DNA of 64,000 nt from Diploptera punctata (GCA_030220185.1 JASPKZ010008351.1:1240001-1304000); one strand, 5' to 3'. Positions 1 through 12,130 are shown, counted from the stretch's first letter. A program made the numbers and translations. Notes: generated by a model not told the origin, from the sequence alone.

Positions 1-198
1 ATAATTATTGTTTTTACAGATTGAAGAGTAAATTTGGAGAAATTTTATATTTAAAAGACTTAATATTTCATATTCTCAACTGTCTATTAGATAGACTGGT
101 CGTTAGTTTACTGGTTAGAGATAAATAAATAAGATTTTAAAATCGCCAATTATAACATATTTTTTATTAGGAATATTCCACACTACAGTGGTTCTCCT

Positions 199-415
199 TC
201 AACCCAAAGTGATTTGTCGCCAGCAGTTTCTGTCTAAAGCATCTTCTTCCCTCAAATCTCTAGCTTCCATACTTCTCATTCCATCTATCCAACGTTCTCT
301 AGATCTGCCTCTTCCACATCTTCCATTAGCTTTCTAATCAATGATCTTCTTTGGTATTCCATCTTCTTCCATTCTTATGAGATATCCATTCCATTTCAGA
401 TCTTTTCTTCTATTT
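199..415 (-). pseudogene. LINE reverse-transcriptase C-terminal tail
   Basis: The minus strand reads WNGYLIRMEEDGIPKKI, an interruption, then GRGRSRERWIDGMRSMEARD and CWRQITLG-stop. This is the 'GHxxRM...GRPRxRWxDG' tail found at the end of RT ORFs of insect non-LTR elements. Short, 5'-truncated and with one stop. Confidence 0.7.
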
Positions 416-945
416 ATAACATACAAGTATATTTTAATGTTTAAGCTTCGACCAATGGTAGAGTAGGATTTGGTCATGTAATCGTTTTAAATTTTTAGAA
501 TATCCAATATGGTAATTCACCAGTTCTTCATAGATGTTTGTAGAAGATGGACGCTTCTGGGCACAAGTGAAAAAGTTCCTTATATTAGGAATCCCCTATA
601 TTTAAAATTACGAACAAATAGGTCGCAATAACTAATAGACTGAATAAATAATTTAAAAATTTCAAAGATAAAATATTTGATATTTATGAAAAGTTCGTTA
701 TATTCGGAGTGGGAAAATAGTGCCGTAAAATTGAACAAATTTAGTTGGAAGTATACTAGTGCAAAATATATTTATTAAATTAATTTTTACATTTCTGAAA
801 CTTCTGTGTGTTCCATTTAAATATTATTAGATTTACTGAATGTGCTAAACCATTGTCTAAAACGGAACCCACGACAACAACCTACAAGACATCCCACTTC
901 AGATGTCGCCTCACGAGAAACAACTAAAGTAATTAATATTCATAT
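416..945. other. AT-rich stretch, nothing recognised
   Basis: No ORF, repeat match within the window or RNA motif found. Confidence 0.5.
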
Positions 946-1485
946 TCTAATAACTAACTCACTAGCACTATCGAACCCGTAGGTTCATGGCCGCGCGGAT
1001 ATAAGCTCTCCATACATCCCTATCCTCAGCTAATGTTTTCCAATCATCCCCTGTATAATCTACTTCCCTCAAATCATAGTTAATGTTATTCTCCCACCTC
1101 ATTCTTGGTATACCAACTGGGCGTTTTCCCTCTGGCTTTCCTACAAGAAGATTCCATGCACGTATTTCATTCCCCATTCGTGCCACATGTCCTGCCCATC
1201 GCAGTCTACGATACTTAGCTGTTCTCATTTTATCTGGCTTCCTATAGAGATCATGTAATTCACTGTTATGCAGTCTTCTCCATTCACCTGTCTGTTCATC
1301 TCTCTTTGGTCCAAAAATGTTCCTAAGAACTTTATTCTCAAATACTTGTAATCTCCTTTCCTCCCTTAAAGTAAGAGTCCATGTTTCGCACCCATATAAT
1401 ATAACTGGTAGAATAATAGTTTTATATATTTTCAGTTTAACGTTTTTTGAAAGGAGTTGGGAAGTCAAAAGTCTCTGTAATAGTA
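946..1485 (-). mobile_element. RTE-like LINE, 5'-truncated 3' end
   Basis: An open frame of 166 codons (1468-968) runs from ALQRLLTSQ-like sequence through LPVILYGCETWTLTLREE, LRRLRWAGHVARM-type and GKRPVGIPRMRWENNINYDL to the natural stop. It is the same family as the near-complete element at 7476-10740. It is followed by the family's 3' signature (GGTTCGATAGTGC) and a short AGTT/AGTG tail. No stop or frameshift inside, so it is younger than the long copy. Confidence 0.88.
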
Positions 1486-1511
1486 ATACGGAGTATAATG
1501 TACGGTTAAAA

Positions 1512-2125
1512 CTATAAAATAGTTACCTTGTAGGTTCGTCTCCTCAACTGAAGTTATTTTAAAACTCTGTACCGGTAGGCCTTTTGGGACTAGTCCCATC
1601 ATCAGTAGAATGTATTAGGTCCGTACTTGTTGACCCTTGTTGAAGCACTGACTTGGTTGTGAGAATTTTGTACAGAGGATTGTGTGGACTGGGTGTGTAT
1701 TCATTGAGAATCAGGTTGTTGTTGATTTCTCTTAGGATTGCGATTTCCTCCAGTATAATATTTATCCTCGTTGGAATGTTTTCTCTATATACTATTGTGA
1801 GGGTGTTATCGATGTTATGCATATGGTGTCCAGCCTGAATTACATGTTTTGCGTAACTTGATTTTCCTCCATTATAAATGAAATCTCTAAAATGTTCCTT
1901 GAATCTAATGTTGAAGGTTCTGTTAGTTTTCTCAATGTAGAATTTATTGCAGTCCGTACATGTTAATTTGTAGATGCCTTCATTGTTGAATTCATCTATT
2001 TCTTCGATGTTGTTTATTAAATTGTTTAATTTATTATCAGTTCTGTAGGATATATTTTTATTCTTATCGAGCTTTTTTAGTGTGTTGGCCAATTTTAATG
2101 TTTCTTTACCAGTGTACGTGGCCAA
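1512..2125 (-). mobile_element. Penelope-like element family A, 3' part with GIY-YIG endonuclease
   Basis: A frame of 188 codons encodes a basic linker and then a GIY-YIG domain ([52 protein letters not shown]). The second core motif reads YIEKT where the other family-A copies read YIGRT. Upstream RT is absent (5'-truncated at the ATG near 2125). The ORF end overlaps a hammerhead-like motif (1574-1606), followed by the family pLTR (GTTGAGGAGACGAACCT...). Family knowledge: PLEs use RT plus GIY-YIG for target-primed insertion. Confidence 0.85.
1574..1606 (-). ncRNA. Hammerhead-ribozyme-like motif, PLE family A (core mutated)
   Basis: On the minus strand CTGATGA (1605-1599), one U, a perfect stem II GGGAC/GUCCC with a 2-nt loop, then AAAA in place of GAAA, then the self-complementary stem III AGGCCU and A17. 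Stem III differs from AGCGCU in the copy at 25082 but stays palindromic. The G12-to-A change predicts loss of activity. Confidence 0.55.
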
Positions 2126-3446
2126 TTAAGAACATGGTGAAATATAGTTAAAATTGTTTCAACATTCGTTTTTTCAAGAAATGAGTCTAGCACAATGTGC
2201 AGTTTTGATCTACTTGCGCTTTGAAAAAACCAATTATCAATTCTGTTCGTAACACACAGTTAGAAGCTTTTTCTATATTTTATTACAGCAAAATATAAAG
2301 GCTGTCTGTCAGAATTGATTTGTACAATGAAAAAGTATGCTCCGCATCGCACGATGTTATGAGATCATACTTGTACCACATTATATTTCATAGTTTGATG
2401 CAATTTCTGAAAGTGTGGAATGAGACATTTTTCCAGCACTGTTTAAAGTTTAGCAGCACCAGGCTTTCCTACATTTAAATGATATAATCCACTCACAAAG
2501 TAAGGACTGTTCTTAGGTAGCAAGAGAAACTGGCTGCTACCTGACTTAAGAAGGATAGGTGGTTATTATTCTAACATTATTTGTTTCTTTTAATAAATCC
2601 ATCAAACTAGTTCAGGAAGGATACTGAGGAATTTTTACTTGTTTACTATTTTATATTGTCGAAAAATTCCAGAGCTTCAGTTTTCAAAAACTTTTTAACG
2701 AACTTATAGAACTTTTATTGAAAAAAAATACCAGAATTTGAAAGTTAAAAATATGAAGGGATATGAAATATTTACTAAAATATGAATATTTTGCCAAAAT
2801 ATGAAATATTAAACTTTTTGTTGGTCTTATTTGTTTCTGTATATCATAAAATGTAAATATGCTTTGTCTCGGCTTTCTAACTTATGATATTTCATGTAAT
2901 TCCTCGCTCTAATTGTAATTATCGATTCTTTCCATTCATTTGAAAGAGTCTATTTTTCCTAAATCATAATAAGCAATCGATGTACCTTGTTCATAAATGT
3001 TTCTCCCCCTTAATTTTATCTCTTTGCTATAGAGATTTTATTAATCGGACACTATACCTGCAGATTCCAGGCGTGAGTTTTAGACTCAGATGGCTTGGTT
3101 CCGTTAAAAGCGACGAGACATTTAAAATGATATAATGTACAATACAGGGTAAAACATGGCGAAAAACAAAAACATGTATAGAGAAATCAAAGAAAATGGT
3201 TATGACATTAAATAATAATAAAAAGAACAAATTGTTCAGTGATACGGCTTTGGCTCCAGAAGTAAGTTATCGTTATATCATTTAGTGATTTAGTGGAATT
3301 ATTACTTTTCAGACCTAACTAAAATACTAATTTCTTTCGAAAAAACGAAACCATAAGTGAGAGAAAATATAAATCTGCATAAAATTTAATGTATTGATCT
3401 ATGGTATTGGTCTGAATATGAAATGAAGGGAAATTTAATTCTATGA
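2126..3446. other. AT-rich region, no gene recognised
   Basis: Only short frames without recognisable domains; no internal repeat matches found. Confidence 0.5.
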
Positions 3447-3740
3447 TTATCTTGTAGAAGATTTCCGCGCTGTTGGCCGTGGTCTTGAGGCTTGTAGTTC
3501 CCCGACGTTTCGCCAGAAACTGCGTCCGGCATCCTCAAGGGTTGCCTTGAGACTGGCAATTTTGTCGACTATCCGCGTCGCGGATAAATGTATAAATAGG
3601 GCAGAGGTAGTCGACAAAATTGCCAGTCTCAAGACAACCCTTGAGGATACCGGACGCAGTCTCTGGCGAAACGTCGGGGAACTACAAGCCTCAAGACCAC
3701 GGCCAACAGCCCGAAAATCTTCTACAAGATCATCATAGTA
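3447..3740. repeat. PLE family G: head-to-head pair of pLTR ends (large inverted repeat)
   Basis: About 130 bp at 3449-3585 is the reverse complement of 3607-3735, with a ~20-bp spacer holding the family's 'ATAAATAGGGCAGA' junction. Each arm carries the family-G hammerhead-like motif: minus 3501-3538 and plus 3638-3680, with UUGAGGA, stem II (R)CCGG/CUGG(C), GAAA, ACGU, C. The same sequence follows the intact family-G ORF at 45760-45905. The two mirrored open frames inside it are a by-product of the palindrome, not genes. Confidence 0.8.
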
Positions 3741-4555
3741 ACTCCGGCCGTGAAAGCCTAAGTCAATAAATTTAATTCTGTTTCAACTACGAGTGTGATT
3801 GAAGTTATTCTGCCTTCTGTAATTAATGCAATACTCTATAGGCCTATATTGTTAATAATAGCTAAAGCGTTTTCTAATGTTGTGATACCTGCTTGTGGTT
3901 TGTGAACCATTATTTTTATTGACCAACGTAATTGTTTAATTGGATTGTGCTCCGCAAAACCGATACAATCATGTAGATGGTCAAAATGAAACAAAGTAAC
4001 TCATTTTAATCAACTCTATCGCTCTAATAAAAGAGTCCGTTAAAATCAATTAGATACAGCAATTAAAATAATTTACCGAAAAAATAAACATTGCATTCAA
4101 CGTATAGAATATAACAACATTTAATACGTATACTTTTTGTATTATAGAAAAACCAAAACAACATTTTATTTAATATAAACATGGGCACTCAATATGGCGA
4201 TCGGCAATTTTATATTTTTAAATTACTACTAGGCCAGAGAGAATTCTTATAATTTATCAAATGCTACAATTTTGGTCTTTCAAAGATTTTCTTTCATTCA
4301 TTCCTTTTCGGAAAGTAGCATAACCAATCTTCTTAATATTTTTATATCTTCCAGTACATCATCCACTCATGACTCGTCTATTCTTGGGTCTCCTTTTAGT
4401 TCTTGAGCCTGGCGGTTTCGAATTATATGTAATTTCTTTTACCATCCGACAAAGTTTTTTGCCCTTTACCATAAAGGTTATCTGAACAAATTATGCCATA
4501 CTTATCCTTTAATTAAAATTAATATATCATTAATATAATATACAGAATTGTTTAA
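3741..4555. other. AT-rich, no confident feature
   Basis: Around 4255-4400 the minus strand faintly resembles a LINE RT tail (GDPRIDES...VDDVLEDI) but is too decayed to call. Confidence 0.35.
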
Positions 4556-4559
4556 TTTA

Positions 4560-4735
4560 CATTTGAGCTTATTTGTAAGTTCTCCATATGCCATCACCTT
4601 TTTTAATAGGTTCTAATTTCCTAAGTAGTATTTTTCTTAAAAATAACTGTTTTCGGTTTACTGATTCTATAAGTCCACAAGCTTTACTTGCATATGTTAT
4701 TATTAATCCAATAACAGTCTTATATGAGTTTGATG
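4560..4735 (-). pseudogene. Decayed LINE RT fragment
   Basis: The minus strand reads KTVIGLIITYASKACGLIES, then FLRKILLRKLEPIKKGDGIW, matching the 'YKTxxxPVxxYGSEAW...FERKILRKIFGP...GxWR' region of non-LTR RTs. Catalytic motifs are not included. Confidence 0.5.
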
Positions 4736-5119
4736 ACATTTAAAATTATTTATTTATTTAAAAATATTTTCTTAGCAACGTATACATTATTATCTACAGT
4801 AATTGTTAAGCTTACTTATAGTTTTATGCTGATATTTCTGTTACCAGAGAGATAACATAAATGTTGCAAAAAATATGAGAAGTTACAAAGAAATACACAT
4901 CCAACGATCCATGCAAACAAATAAAATCAAAAGTAACTATCTCTCTATTCCATTTAAATTCCTAGATATCGGATTATAAACAAATCTATCGGATGGTAAC
5001 TATGAAGAATTAAGGTCAACTGAAGTAGGTCTTGTCACTAACTTTCAATGACAGTGCTGGAGTCACTAGTTTCAGTTTTGTGGATTCGGTACTATTCAAA
5101 TTATCGAAAGGCAATTAAA

Positions 5120-5325
5120 AGGATTATGGATTTTAAATTGGATACTGGAAGGAGAGTTGGAAGAGCAAAACTTAGATCAATTGATAGGATGATAGAAGAT
5201 GAGAAAAGGATGTGAATGAAGAATTATTGATGGTTGGGGGATCCTAAACGAGGATTTTAAAGAAGTCGAGAATCTGTCCATGGTTATAGTGCTAATGTGA
5301 TCATGTCGATGATGAATTAGTTATT
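5120..5325 (+). pseudogene. Decayed LINE RT tail
   Basis: Reads LDTGRRVGRAKLRSIDRMIE, a stop, then MKNYWWLGDPKRG and RSRESVHGYSAN. It corresponds to the GRPRLRWxDGVxxDL...KNWWxxARDRxxW tail of insect LINE RTs, with stops. Confidence 0.55.
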
Positions 5326-5513
5326 CACACAAAACCAAATGAACTATACTCAATAACCATTTTCTTAGTGTAGCGGAAATCGTATCTATAATATTAGACA
5401 TGTACTTCTTTTTTGTATTAAAAATATTCCTTAAATTTGTTCTTACTTATTTTCCTTAATCGCTTATCAATTATTATTATACTATTATTATTTTTCTGAG
5501 TATATGTTCCTTA

Positions 5514-5516
<3 letters not shown>

Positions 5517-5584
<68 letters not shown>

Positions 5585-5597
5585 GAAGAAGAAGAAA
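5517..5597 (+). repeat. (AAT)n microsatellite with AAG end
   Basis: About 22 AAT units followed by AAG units, at the 5' border of a LINE 3' end. Confidence 0.97.
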
Positions 5598-6060
5598 AGT
5601 TTTTGGTCCACAAGTCATAGATGAAGCATTTAGACTCAGAAGTAAAAAGGAAATAAAAATATATACAGACATTCATAGTGATATTAGAAAACGAAGGTTA
5701 AAATTGTATGGCCATATTAAACGAATGAACTCAAATATGCTTACAAAACAGATAATAGAATTCTACGAAAACAGAAGTAAAGCTCCAGTGGATACTATGA
5801 AGTGGATTGATGAAGTCAAAAAGGACTTACAATTGGCAGGTATTACTAAAGAAGATATCCCAAACAGAGATATATTTAGAATTAAGGTGAATAAGTGGCA
5901 AGTTGACCAAGAGGACAAACCGAAGAAAAAAACTGGAACAACTTGGACAGATGAGAGAAAACAAGCTCATAGCAAAAGAATGAAAGAAATTTGGGCTCAA
6001 AGGAAACGCCTCTAAGTACTTTGCGTAGTCCTACATGGGCTCATCCGCAATTAAAAAAAA
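5598..6060 (+). mobile_element. LINE 3' end with RT C-terminal ORF
   Basis: A continuous frame reads VFGPQVIDEAFRLRSKKEI, LKLYGHIKRMNSNMLTKQI, MKWIDEVKKDLQLAGITK, then TTWTDERKQAHSKRMKEIW to a stop at 6015. It is followed by a ~45-bp 3'UTR and an A-rich (AAT)n tail. The GHIKRM...W.DEV..DL pattern and the SERMK-like C-terminus are typical of non-LTR RT tails. A separate family from the RTE-like copies. Confidence 0.75.
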
Positions 6061-6118
6061 TAATAATAAGAATTATTATTATTATTATTATTATCTTCTT
6101 CTTCTTCTTCTTCTTCCT
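6061..6118. repeat. AAT/ATT/CTT microsatellites between two converging LINE tails
   Basis: The (AAT)n tail of the plus-strand LINE abuts the (GAA)n(TAA)n tail of the minus-strand LINE at 6110-6356, so the two 3' ends converge here. Confidence 0.85.
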
Positions 6119-6691
6119 TACAAGTATTAGGCCAAGGCCTGTTACGATCCTATAGAAAATTTTCCCTCCAGCATTTCATAGGATGGCCCAGTGATCTTCG
6201 TCCTCTTGGTATATAATTATAAACAGCTTTGGGGATCCGATTTGAACTCATTCTTTCAAGATGGTGTTTCCAATTTAGTTGGTACTGTTCAATATATTCC
6301 AAAATTGGCATAGTCTTCAATTTGGCATTAGATTGATCCTTCCGGGAAATTCTCATATAAGACTTGAAAGCATAATAATAGTCTCTTCGATTGGTTGCTG
6401 GCCAAAGGAAGGCAAGACCAGTGATGGGGCTGCCATCTTATAGCCTCTGGTCAGGCTTTTCTGGAGAAGAAAAGAAAGTAAAGGAAAGAAGAAATGGAAG
6501 AAAGGAAAGACTCCCTAGCCCTCGGATGCCCTAATAGCTTCGGGGTCGAAAAAAACAAGAGTTAACCAAGAGAGGTTAGACAGTAAAGTTAAAAGAGTGC
6601 AAAACACAAGTAAGTGGAAGAAATGTTTTGCTCAGCTTGGGCACCTTGTGGTCGCCATCCACATATCCCCTAGATGAGGACCCCTGAGGGA

Positions 6692-6695
<4 letters not shown>
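6110..6695 (-). mobile_element. Internally deleted LINE copy: 340-bp body joined to RT tail
   Basis: Minus strand 6356-6150 encodes [40 protein letters not shown] and CWRENFL-stop, the same tail as the copy at 54290-54670. It ends in the GGCCTTGGCCTAATACTTG 3' terminus plus (GAA)n. The remaining 6357-6695 is a non-coding body nearly identical to 19400-19750, where only ~60 bp of the LINE tail is kept. Two different deletions of one parent element explain both. Confidence 0.7.

Positions 6696-6737
<42 letters not shown>
6691..6737. repeat. (ATT)n microsatellite
   Basis: About 15 ATT units directly after the 'CCCCTGAGGG' end of the preceding repeat. Confidence 0.97.
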
Positions 6738-6739
<2 letters not shown>

Positions 6740-7462
6740 ATTGTTTATTAACCAGGAAAGTATGCAAACAATTGAGTTAGGATATGGAAATGATCATGTC
6801 AATATAATTATCACCTAGTGTGAGAAACAGCTAGAGGAAATCAAGAGATGGCACCACTATGTTAATTTAATATGAAAACTTCTATAGCAGTAATCCTACA
6901 CAAGAAAACACTGAAAGAAAAATCTCAGTAATAAAATAATCACTCGGTACGCAATATTTCTGCGGAAGAAAATCTACGAAACCTTAATTACCGGTGCTGT
7001 ACTACTAAAGGGCCTATCTTTATATAACTTTTTCTTTTTGGAATCCATGTTATATCCTCTCTAAATATTGCTTTTTTCCCCTTCAGAACATTCTGCACAT
7101 ATTTTAGAAAAAAAAATAGGAACAGGATTACTTCAATTTATTCTTAACATTAGCACATATAATTGACACCCACGTGGAGTTGCATGAATAACTTCACCAA
7201 TATACCTATTTATTATATTTTAAATACAATTTATTAAAAGTATTGACATTGCGATTTATGAGAGGTTGTCCTATAAATTTATATTTGATCTTGTCGTAAA
7301 TTGAAAATTAATAAATAGGTTTATTTATAGTTTAAATCTATAGTACTAAATCATAAGAGCAAAATTAATTTTTTTATTATTTTCCATTGTTAATCTCCCA
7401 CTTTTTGTATGTAGCCAACATTTTAATGACACATATTTCAGATAAAAATCAATTAATCTTAA
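6738..7462. other. AT-rich spacer
   Basis: No coding or repeat signal recognised. Confidence 0.5.
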
Positions 7463-7480
7463 TATACAGAATCGCCCTCC

Positions 7481-8690
7481 ATGGTATCTTTACCTTGTCG
7501 TGGTGGAGTGGCTGCGTGCTTAAATGATCCTGAGAGCTATGCCGGCGGTAGCATTGCTGCCGATAGGGTTACCCATGCCGGACTGGTCGAAGGTGATAAG
7601 CCAGACGAAAAAAGTACCTTGGTCGAAAGAGTGACGATCTTTCGCCGTAAAAATACAACCGTCAAGAAATGCGGACATGGGTTCAACTGGGGTAAAATTT
7701 TCCGGAGGTCAAATTGTCCCCCATTCGGATCTCCGGGCGGGGACTTCTTCAGGGAACCTATGCCAAAGGCACAAACACAGGGACATGTTCCTAGGAACAT
7801 GGAATGTTAGGACTTTGTACAATAGCGGGGCACTGGAGATATCAACGCGGGAATTAGATAAATCGCCCTTGGATATAGTCGCTTTACAGGAAGTTAGGTG
7901 GCCAGGAGAAGGTAGTCAGGAATCAGGAAACTTTGCATTATACTATGGAGGTGCAGAAATACCTGCATTTGGAACAGGGTTTTTAGTCAGAAGGAGGATC
8001 CTATCCACTATCCGAGATATTAAGCTTGTTAGTGATAGGATATCATACATAATTCTAAAGGGTAAACGACATGATTTTATAATTGTAAATGTACATGCAC
8101 CCACAGAAGATAAAGATGACAAGATCAAGGATGAGTTCTATGAGGAATTAGAATGCTTATTTGATAGCTTTTCACGATATCATATGAAAATTGGACTTAG
8201 GAGATTTTAATGCAAAAGTGGGGCGGAAAGATATATTCAAACCAACAATAGGCTAATTCAGTCTTCATGTAGATAGTAACGACAATGGGGTTAGATTAGT
8301 CACCTTTGCCACATCAAAGAATCTCATTGTTAAGAGCACAACATTTCAGCATAAGGATATTCATAAATACACCTGGATATCTCCAGATAGCGAAACTCGG
8401 AACCAGATAGATCATGTATTAGTGGATAAACGCTGGCACAGTAGCATCATCCATGTTAGATCAGTTAGAGGGACAGACTGCAATTCGGATCATCATCTGG
8501 TCAGGGTGAAAATCAGACAAGGGCTATCGCTTATGAGAGGAACAAACGCTAAAGATGATTCTGTAAAATTTGAATTAAAAAACTTGAAAAATGATGAAAT
8601 ACGGCAAGAATACCAAATCAAAATTGCTAATAGATTTGAAGTACTGGAATCTTCAGATGATAATGTGGAAAACGAAGAATAAACTGATAT
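7481..8690 (+). pseudogene. RTE-like ORF, N-terminal part with APE endonuclease
   Basis: The start region reads MVSLPCRGGVAACLNDPESY. After a frame change come FLGTWNVRTLYNSGALEIST, LDIVALQEVRWPGEG (catalytic E), FIIVNVHAPTEDKDDKIKDE, then after a second frameshift LGDFNAKVGR, then IDHVLV and TDCNSDHHLVRVKI (catalytic SDHH). These are the TWNVRT, LQE, GDFN and SDH boxes of AP-like endonucleases. An in-frame stop after FKPTIG (near 8254) and a TAA at 8680 break it further. Non-functional. Confidence 0.88.
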
Positions 8691-10718
8691 AAATAAAGAA
8701 TGTGAGGCTATAAGAGATAATATTAAATTGTCAGCATCAGAAAACATTGGTTGTTTAAAAAAGAGGCAAAACAAGAAATGGTTTGATTAGGAATGTGCCG
8801 ACATTGTAAAGAAAAGAAAGCTAGCAAAAATGAAATGGTTACAAGAGCCAAATGAGGTAAATTTAGAGCAATTGGGTAGTATTAGACGGGAAACCACCAA
8901 GTTACTAAAGAGTAAAAAGAGGGAATATTTGAGAGAGAAGATTAATGATCTTGAAATGAATGCAAAAAATAGGAACATTAGAGAATTATATCAGGGAATT
9001 AGTATAGAGAAGAAAGGGTTTCAGGCTAGAACAAACATAATTCGGAATGAAAATGGGGATATGCTTGCAGATTCCAGGAGTATATTAAATAGATGGAAAA
9101 GTTACTTTAATCAGCTAATAAATGTACATACAGAACAGGATATTGAGGAGGATAATTTACAGACAGCAGAAATGCTAGTCGCAGAACCAAGTGCATTAGA
9201 GGCTGAGATGGCGATTGAAAAATTGAAGATGTATAAAGCATCATGTTCAGATGAGATCCCAGCAGAACTGATAAAATGAGGTGAGAAAAAATTGATGGAC
9301 AAAATACGCTGGTTGCTTAGTATGATTTGGGAAAAAGAAGCTCTTTCAGATGAATGGAAGGAATCAATTATCATACCAATTTATAAGAAAGGAGATAAAA
9401 CTGATTACAACGACTACAGGGGCATCTCATTACTTTCAACTTCGTACAAAATTCTAACAAATATATTAGTAAGCAGACAAACTCCCTATATTGATAACAT
9501 TCTAGGAGATCATCAATGTGGATTTAGAAGAAACAGGTCTACAACAGATCAGATTTTTAGTATAAGACAGATTTTAGAAAAGAAATGGGAATATAATGGG
9601 ACTGTACATCAACTATACCTAGACTTCAAAAAAGCTTATGATTCAATTAAGTGGGAGAAGTTATATAATATCCTGCTGGATTTCGGAATTCCTAAAAAGT
9701 TAGTTAGACTTATACGAATGTGTCTAAATGGCACAAAGAGTAGGGTGCGTGTAGGCAAACAGTTTTCGGACACTTTTGAAATCCAGAATGGGTTGAAGCA
9801 AGGAGATGCACTAATCTTCTCTACTATTTCATGTTGTACTAGAGCATGCCATTAAATCTTTAGAGAATGAGGAAGGCTTACAACTCAATGGTATTAATAA
9901 GCTGTTAGTTTATGCTGATGATGTAGTATTGCTGACCGATAGCGAGGAGATACTAAAGGACAACACGCACACACTATTGAGTAACACTAAGAAATTAGGA
10001 CTGGAAGTGAATATCAATAAAACTAAATATATGGCCACACGTGGAAATACATTATATTGTAAAAATAGACAGCTAATGACAAATGAGAGAAAATTTGAGG
10101 AAGTGGCTGAATTCAAATACCTAGGAACAATAATTACAAATAGGAAAGAGGTGCACAAAGAAATTAAACATAGGCTCAATTCTGGAAATGCGTGCAATTA
10201 TGCATTGCAGAGAGTCTTGATGTCCCAAATCCTTTCAAAAAACGTTAAACTGAATGTATATAAAACTGCTATACTACCAGTTATATTATATGGGTGCGAG
10301 ACATGGACTCTTACTTTAAGGGGAGGAAAGGAGATTACAAGTATTTGAGAATAAAGTACTTAGGAAAATTTTTGGACCAAAGAGAGATGAACAGACAGGT
10401 GAATGGAGAAGATTACATAATAATGAACTATATTATCTTTATAGGAAGCCAGATATAATAAGAACAGTTAAGTCTCGTAGACTGCGATGGGCAGGACATG
10501 TTGCACGAATGGGGAATGAAAGACTTGCAATGAAGCTTCTTGTAGGAAAGCCAGAAGGGGAACGCCCAGTTGTTAGACCAAGAATGAGGTGGGAGAACAA
10601 CATTAACTATGATTTGAGGGAAGTAGAATATACAGGGAATGATTGGAAAGTATTGGCTCAGGATAGGGATGTATGGAGAGCTTATGTCCGCGCGGCCATG
10701 AACCTGCGGGTTCGATAG
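8691..10718 (+). pseudogene. RTE-like ORF, reverse-transcriptase part
   Basis: Segments in order: KREYLREKINDLEMNAKNRN; EIPAELIK then a stop at 9277; SIIIPIYKKGDKTDYNDYRG and ISLLSTSYKILTNIL (RT motif 1); HQCGFRRNRSTTDQIF; LYLDFKKAYDSIKW (first catalytic Asp); IQNGLKQGDAL, a frameshift at about 9812; KLLVYADDVVLL (YADD box); EFKYLGTIIT; LPVILYGCETWTLTLR, a frameshift at about 10320; LRWAGHVARM; RPRMRWENNINYDLREV. The fingers, palm and thumb are all recognisable, but the ORF is broken. Confidence 0.9.
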
Positions 10719-10753
10719 TGCCAGTGAGTAAGTAAGTAAGTATACAGAATCGC

Positions 10754-11480
10754 TCTTTTATTAACTTTCAACTTGTGATGTAAGCAAATATAAATATATA
10801 GGGTATTCTCTAACCAATTATAACTGCAATGCAGTTAATTAAACTGTATTAATAACCCTATAAATTTCAATACTGCTTTATTAGCATCTTAAAAACACGA
10901 AAAAAAAATTCGAAAGAAAGTACCGTATGACAAAAACGAGGAATCTTGATAATAAGCGCTTATAGTAGCCTATTATTCTATAAACAGATTTACAATAAAA
11001 ATGTAGACTAAAATTAAGCATCCATTCAACCTTCTTATGTGCATCTTTAAATTACATTCACAGAAAATTAAAAAAGTGTAACTTAATGTATGAATATATA
11101 TAAAAAAGTATGTGTGTGTAAGTATGTATGTGCTAGCATAACTCTCGAATGTCTGGAGAATTTTTCAACCAAATTTAATACACAATATTATAATCTTGAA
11201 AAGTAGCTTTAAGAAGTAAAAGACCCCTAGGAGAATGACACATGGTGAAATATAAAATACTGTTTCCACATATCTCCAGAATGTCGGGTACCAAACTCGG
11301 TACACATAGTTTTAACTGCAATAACGAAGAGAACAAATTTATAATTATTTTTTCTTTTATTTATCCAACTAAACAAAAAAAAGCAATTTTCATATTTCAG
11401 CTAATTTATGTCAAGAAGATCGGGATAAGTAGATTCTTGAGTAACGCCGGGTAATCAGCACAGAGTATCTAAAAAATAAC
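10754..11480. other. AT-rich, possible old repeat
   Basis: 11140-11450 has the look of a dispersed repeat (ends ACGCCGGGTAATCAGC, resembling 12315-12343), but I cannot define borders. No gene. Confidence 0.4.
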
Positions 11481-11483
11481 GAT

Positions 11484-11925
11484 ATAAATTTAAAGGTATT
11501 CAAACAAATAAAGGATTACGACAGGTATGCTGTATATCTCCAACATTATATAAGATTTATGCTGAAAAAGCTACTGAAGAATGGAAAAAGAAATGTAAAC
11601 CGATGGGAATACCACTAGATGATAATTCAACAATATATACACTCCAGTTTGCAGATGACCAATTGATATTGGCTCAAGAATTTGAAGATATAGAATACCT
11701 CACTAGAAAATTAATACAAGAATATAGTTTATGGAGTTTAAAGAAAGAAGACTACCTAAGATAATCATGGATTGGGAACCACAGGGAAGGAAAAAGAAGG
11801 GTAGACCAAATATTACGTGGATTCAGGGAATCAATGAAACTAAGAGGGAATGGGAAATAGAATAAGATATATGGATGAACAGACAAGAATGGAAAAATGT
11901 GTTGAAACAAATGTGTAGTTAACTG
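11484..11925 (+). pseudogene. LINE RT remnant with internal deletion
   Basis: Reads NKGLRQVCCISPTLYKIYAE, then IYTLQFADDQLILAQEFEDI (a FADD variant of the YADD box), and after a deletion near 11741 PKIIMDWEPQGRKKKGRPNI. This is an L1/Dong-like arrangement with the palm joined to the 3' tail; ~100 intervening codons are missing. Confidence 0.7.
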
Positions 11926-12044
11926 TGAACATGGGTACCGGAAAAATGTATATTCATTGTAAAAGCCGGAATAATAAAAAAATTATTATTTTTCCTTTGA
12001 CTTATTCAACTGAACGAAAACACACATTTATTTAGGCGTAGCAG

Positions 12045-12130
12045 CGCATATATAAATAAATAAATAAATATAAATATATATATATATATATTATATATAT
12101 TATATATATATATTATATATATATTATACA
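12045..12130. repeat. (TAAA)n/(TA)n low-complexity tract
   Basis: Alternating AAAT and TA dinucleotides, with ATTATATATATTATATAT blocks. Confidence 0.95.

Larger units (their letters stand above)
7476..10740 (+). mobile_element. Near-complete RTE-like non-LTR retrotransposon with TSD
   Basis: 3265 bp flanked by identical 13-bp repeats TATACAGAATCGC (7463-7475 and 10741-10753). It carries one decayed ORF with an APE-type endonuclease followed by a reverse transcriptase, no poly(A), and a short (AGTA)n 3' tail, which together fit an RTE-clade element of about 3.2 kb. At least four frameshifts and four in-frame stops inactivate it. Truncated relatives lie at 946-1485 and 22650-23130. The clade is inferred from layout; a phylogeny would settle it. 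Confidence 0.88.

Noticed and set aside
3027..3230. 67-codon hydrophobic ORF
   Set aside because: Hydrophobic by AT bias; no homology or context.
3447..3738. Two overlapping mirrored ORFs with near-identical proteins ([20 protein letters not shown])
   Set aside because: They are produced by a palindrome of PLE pLTR ends; the sequence is a ribozyme-bearing non-coding end, not a duplicated gene.
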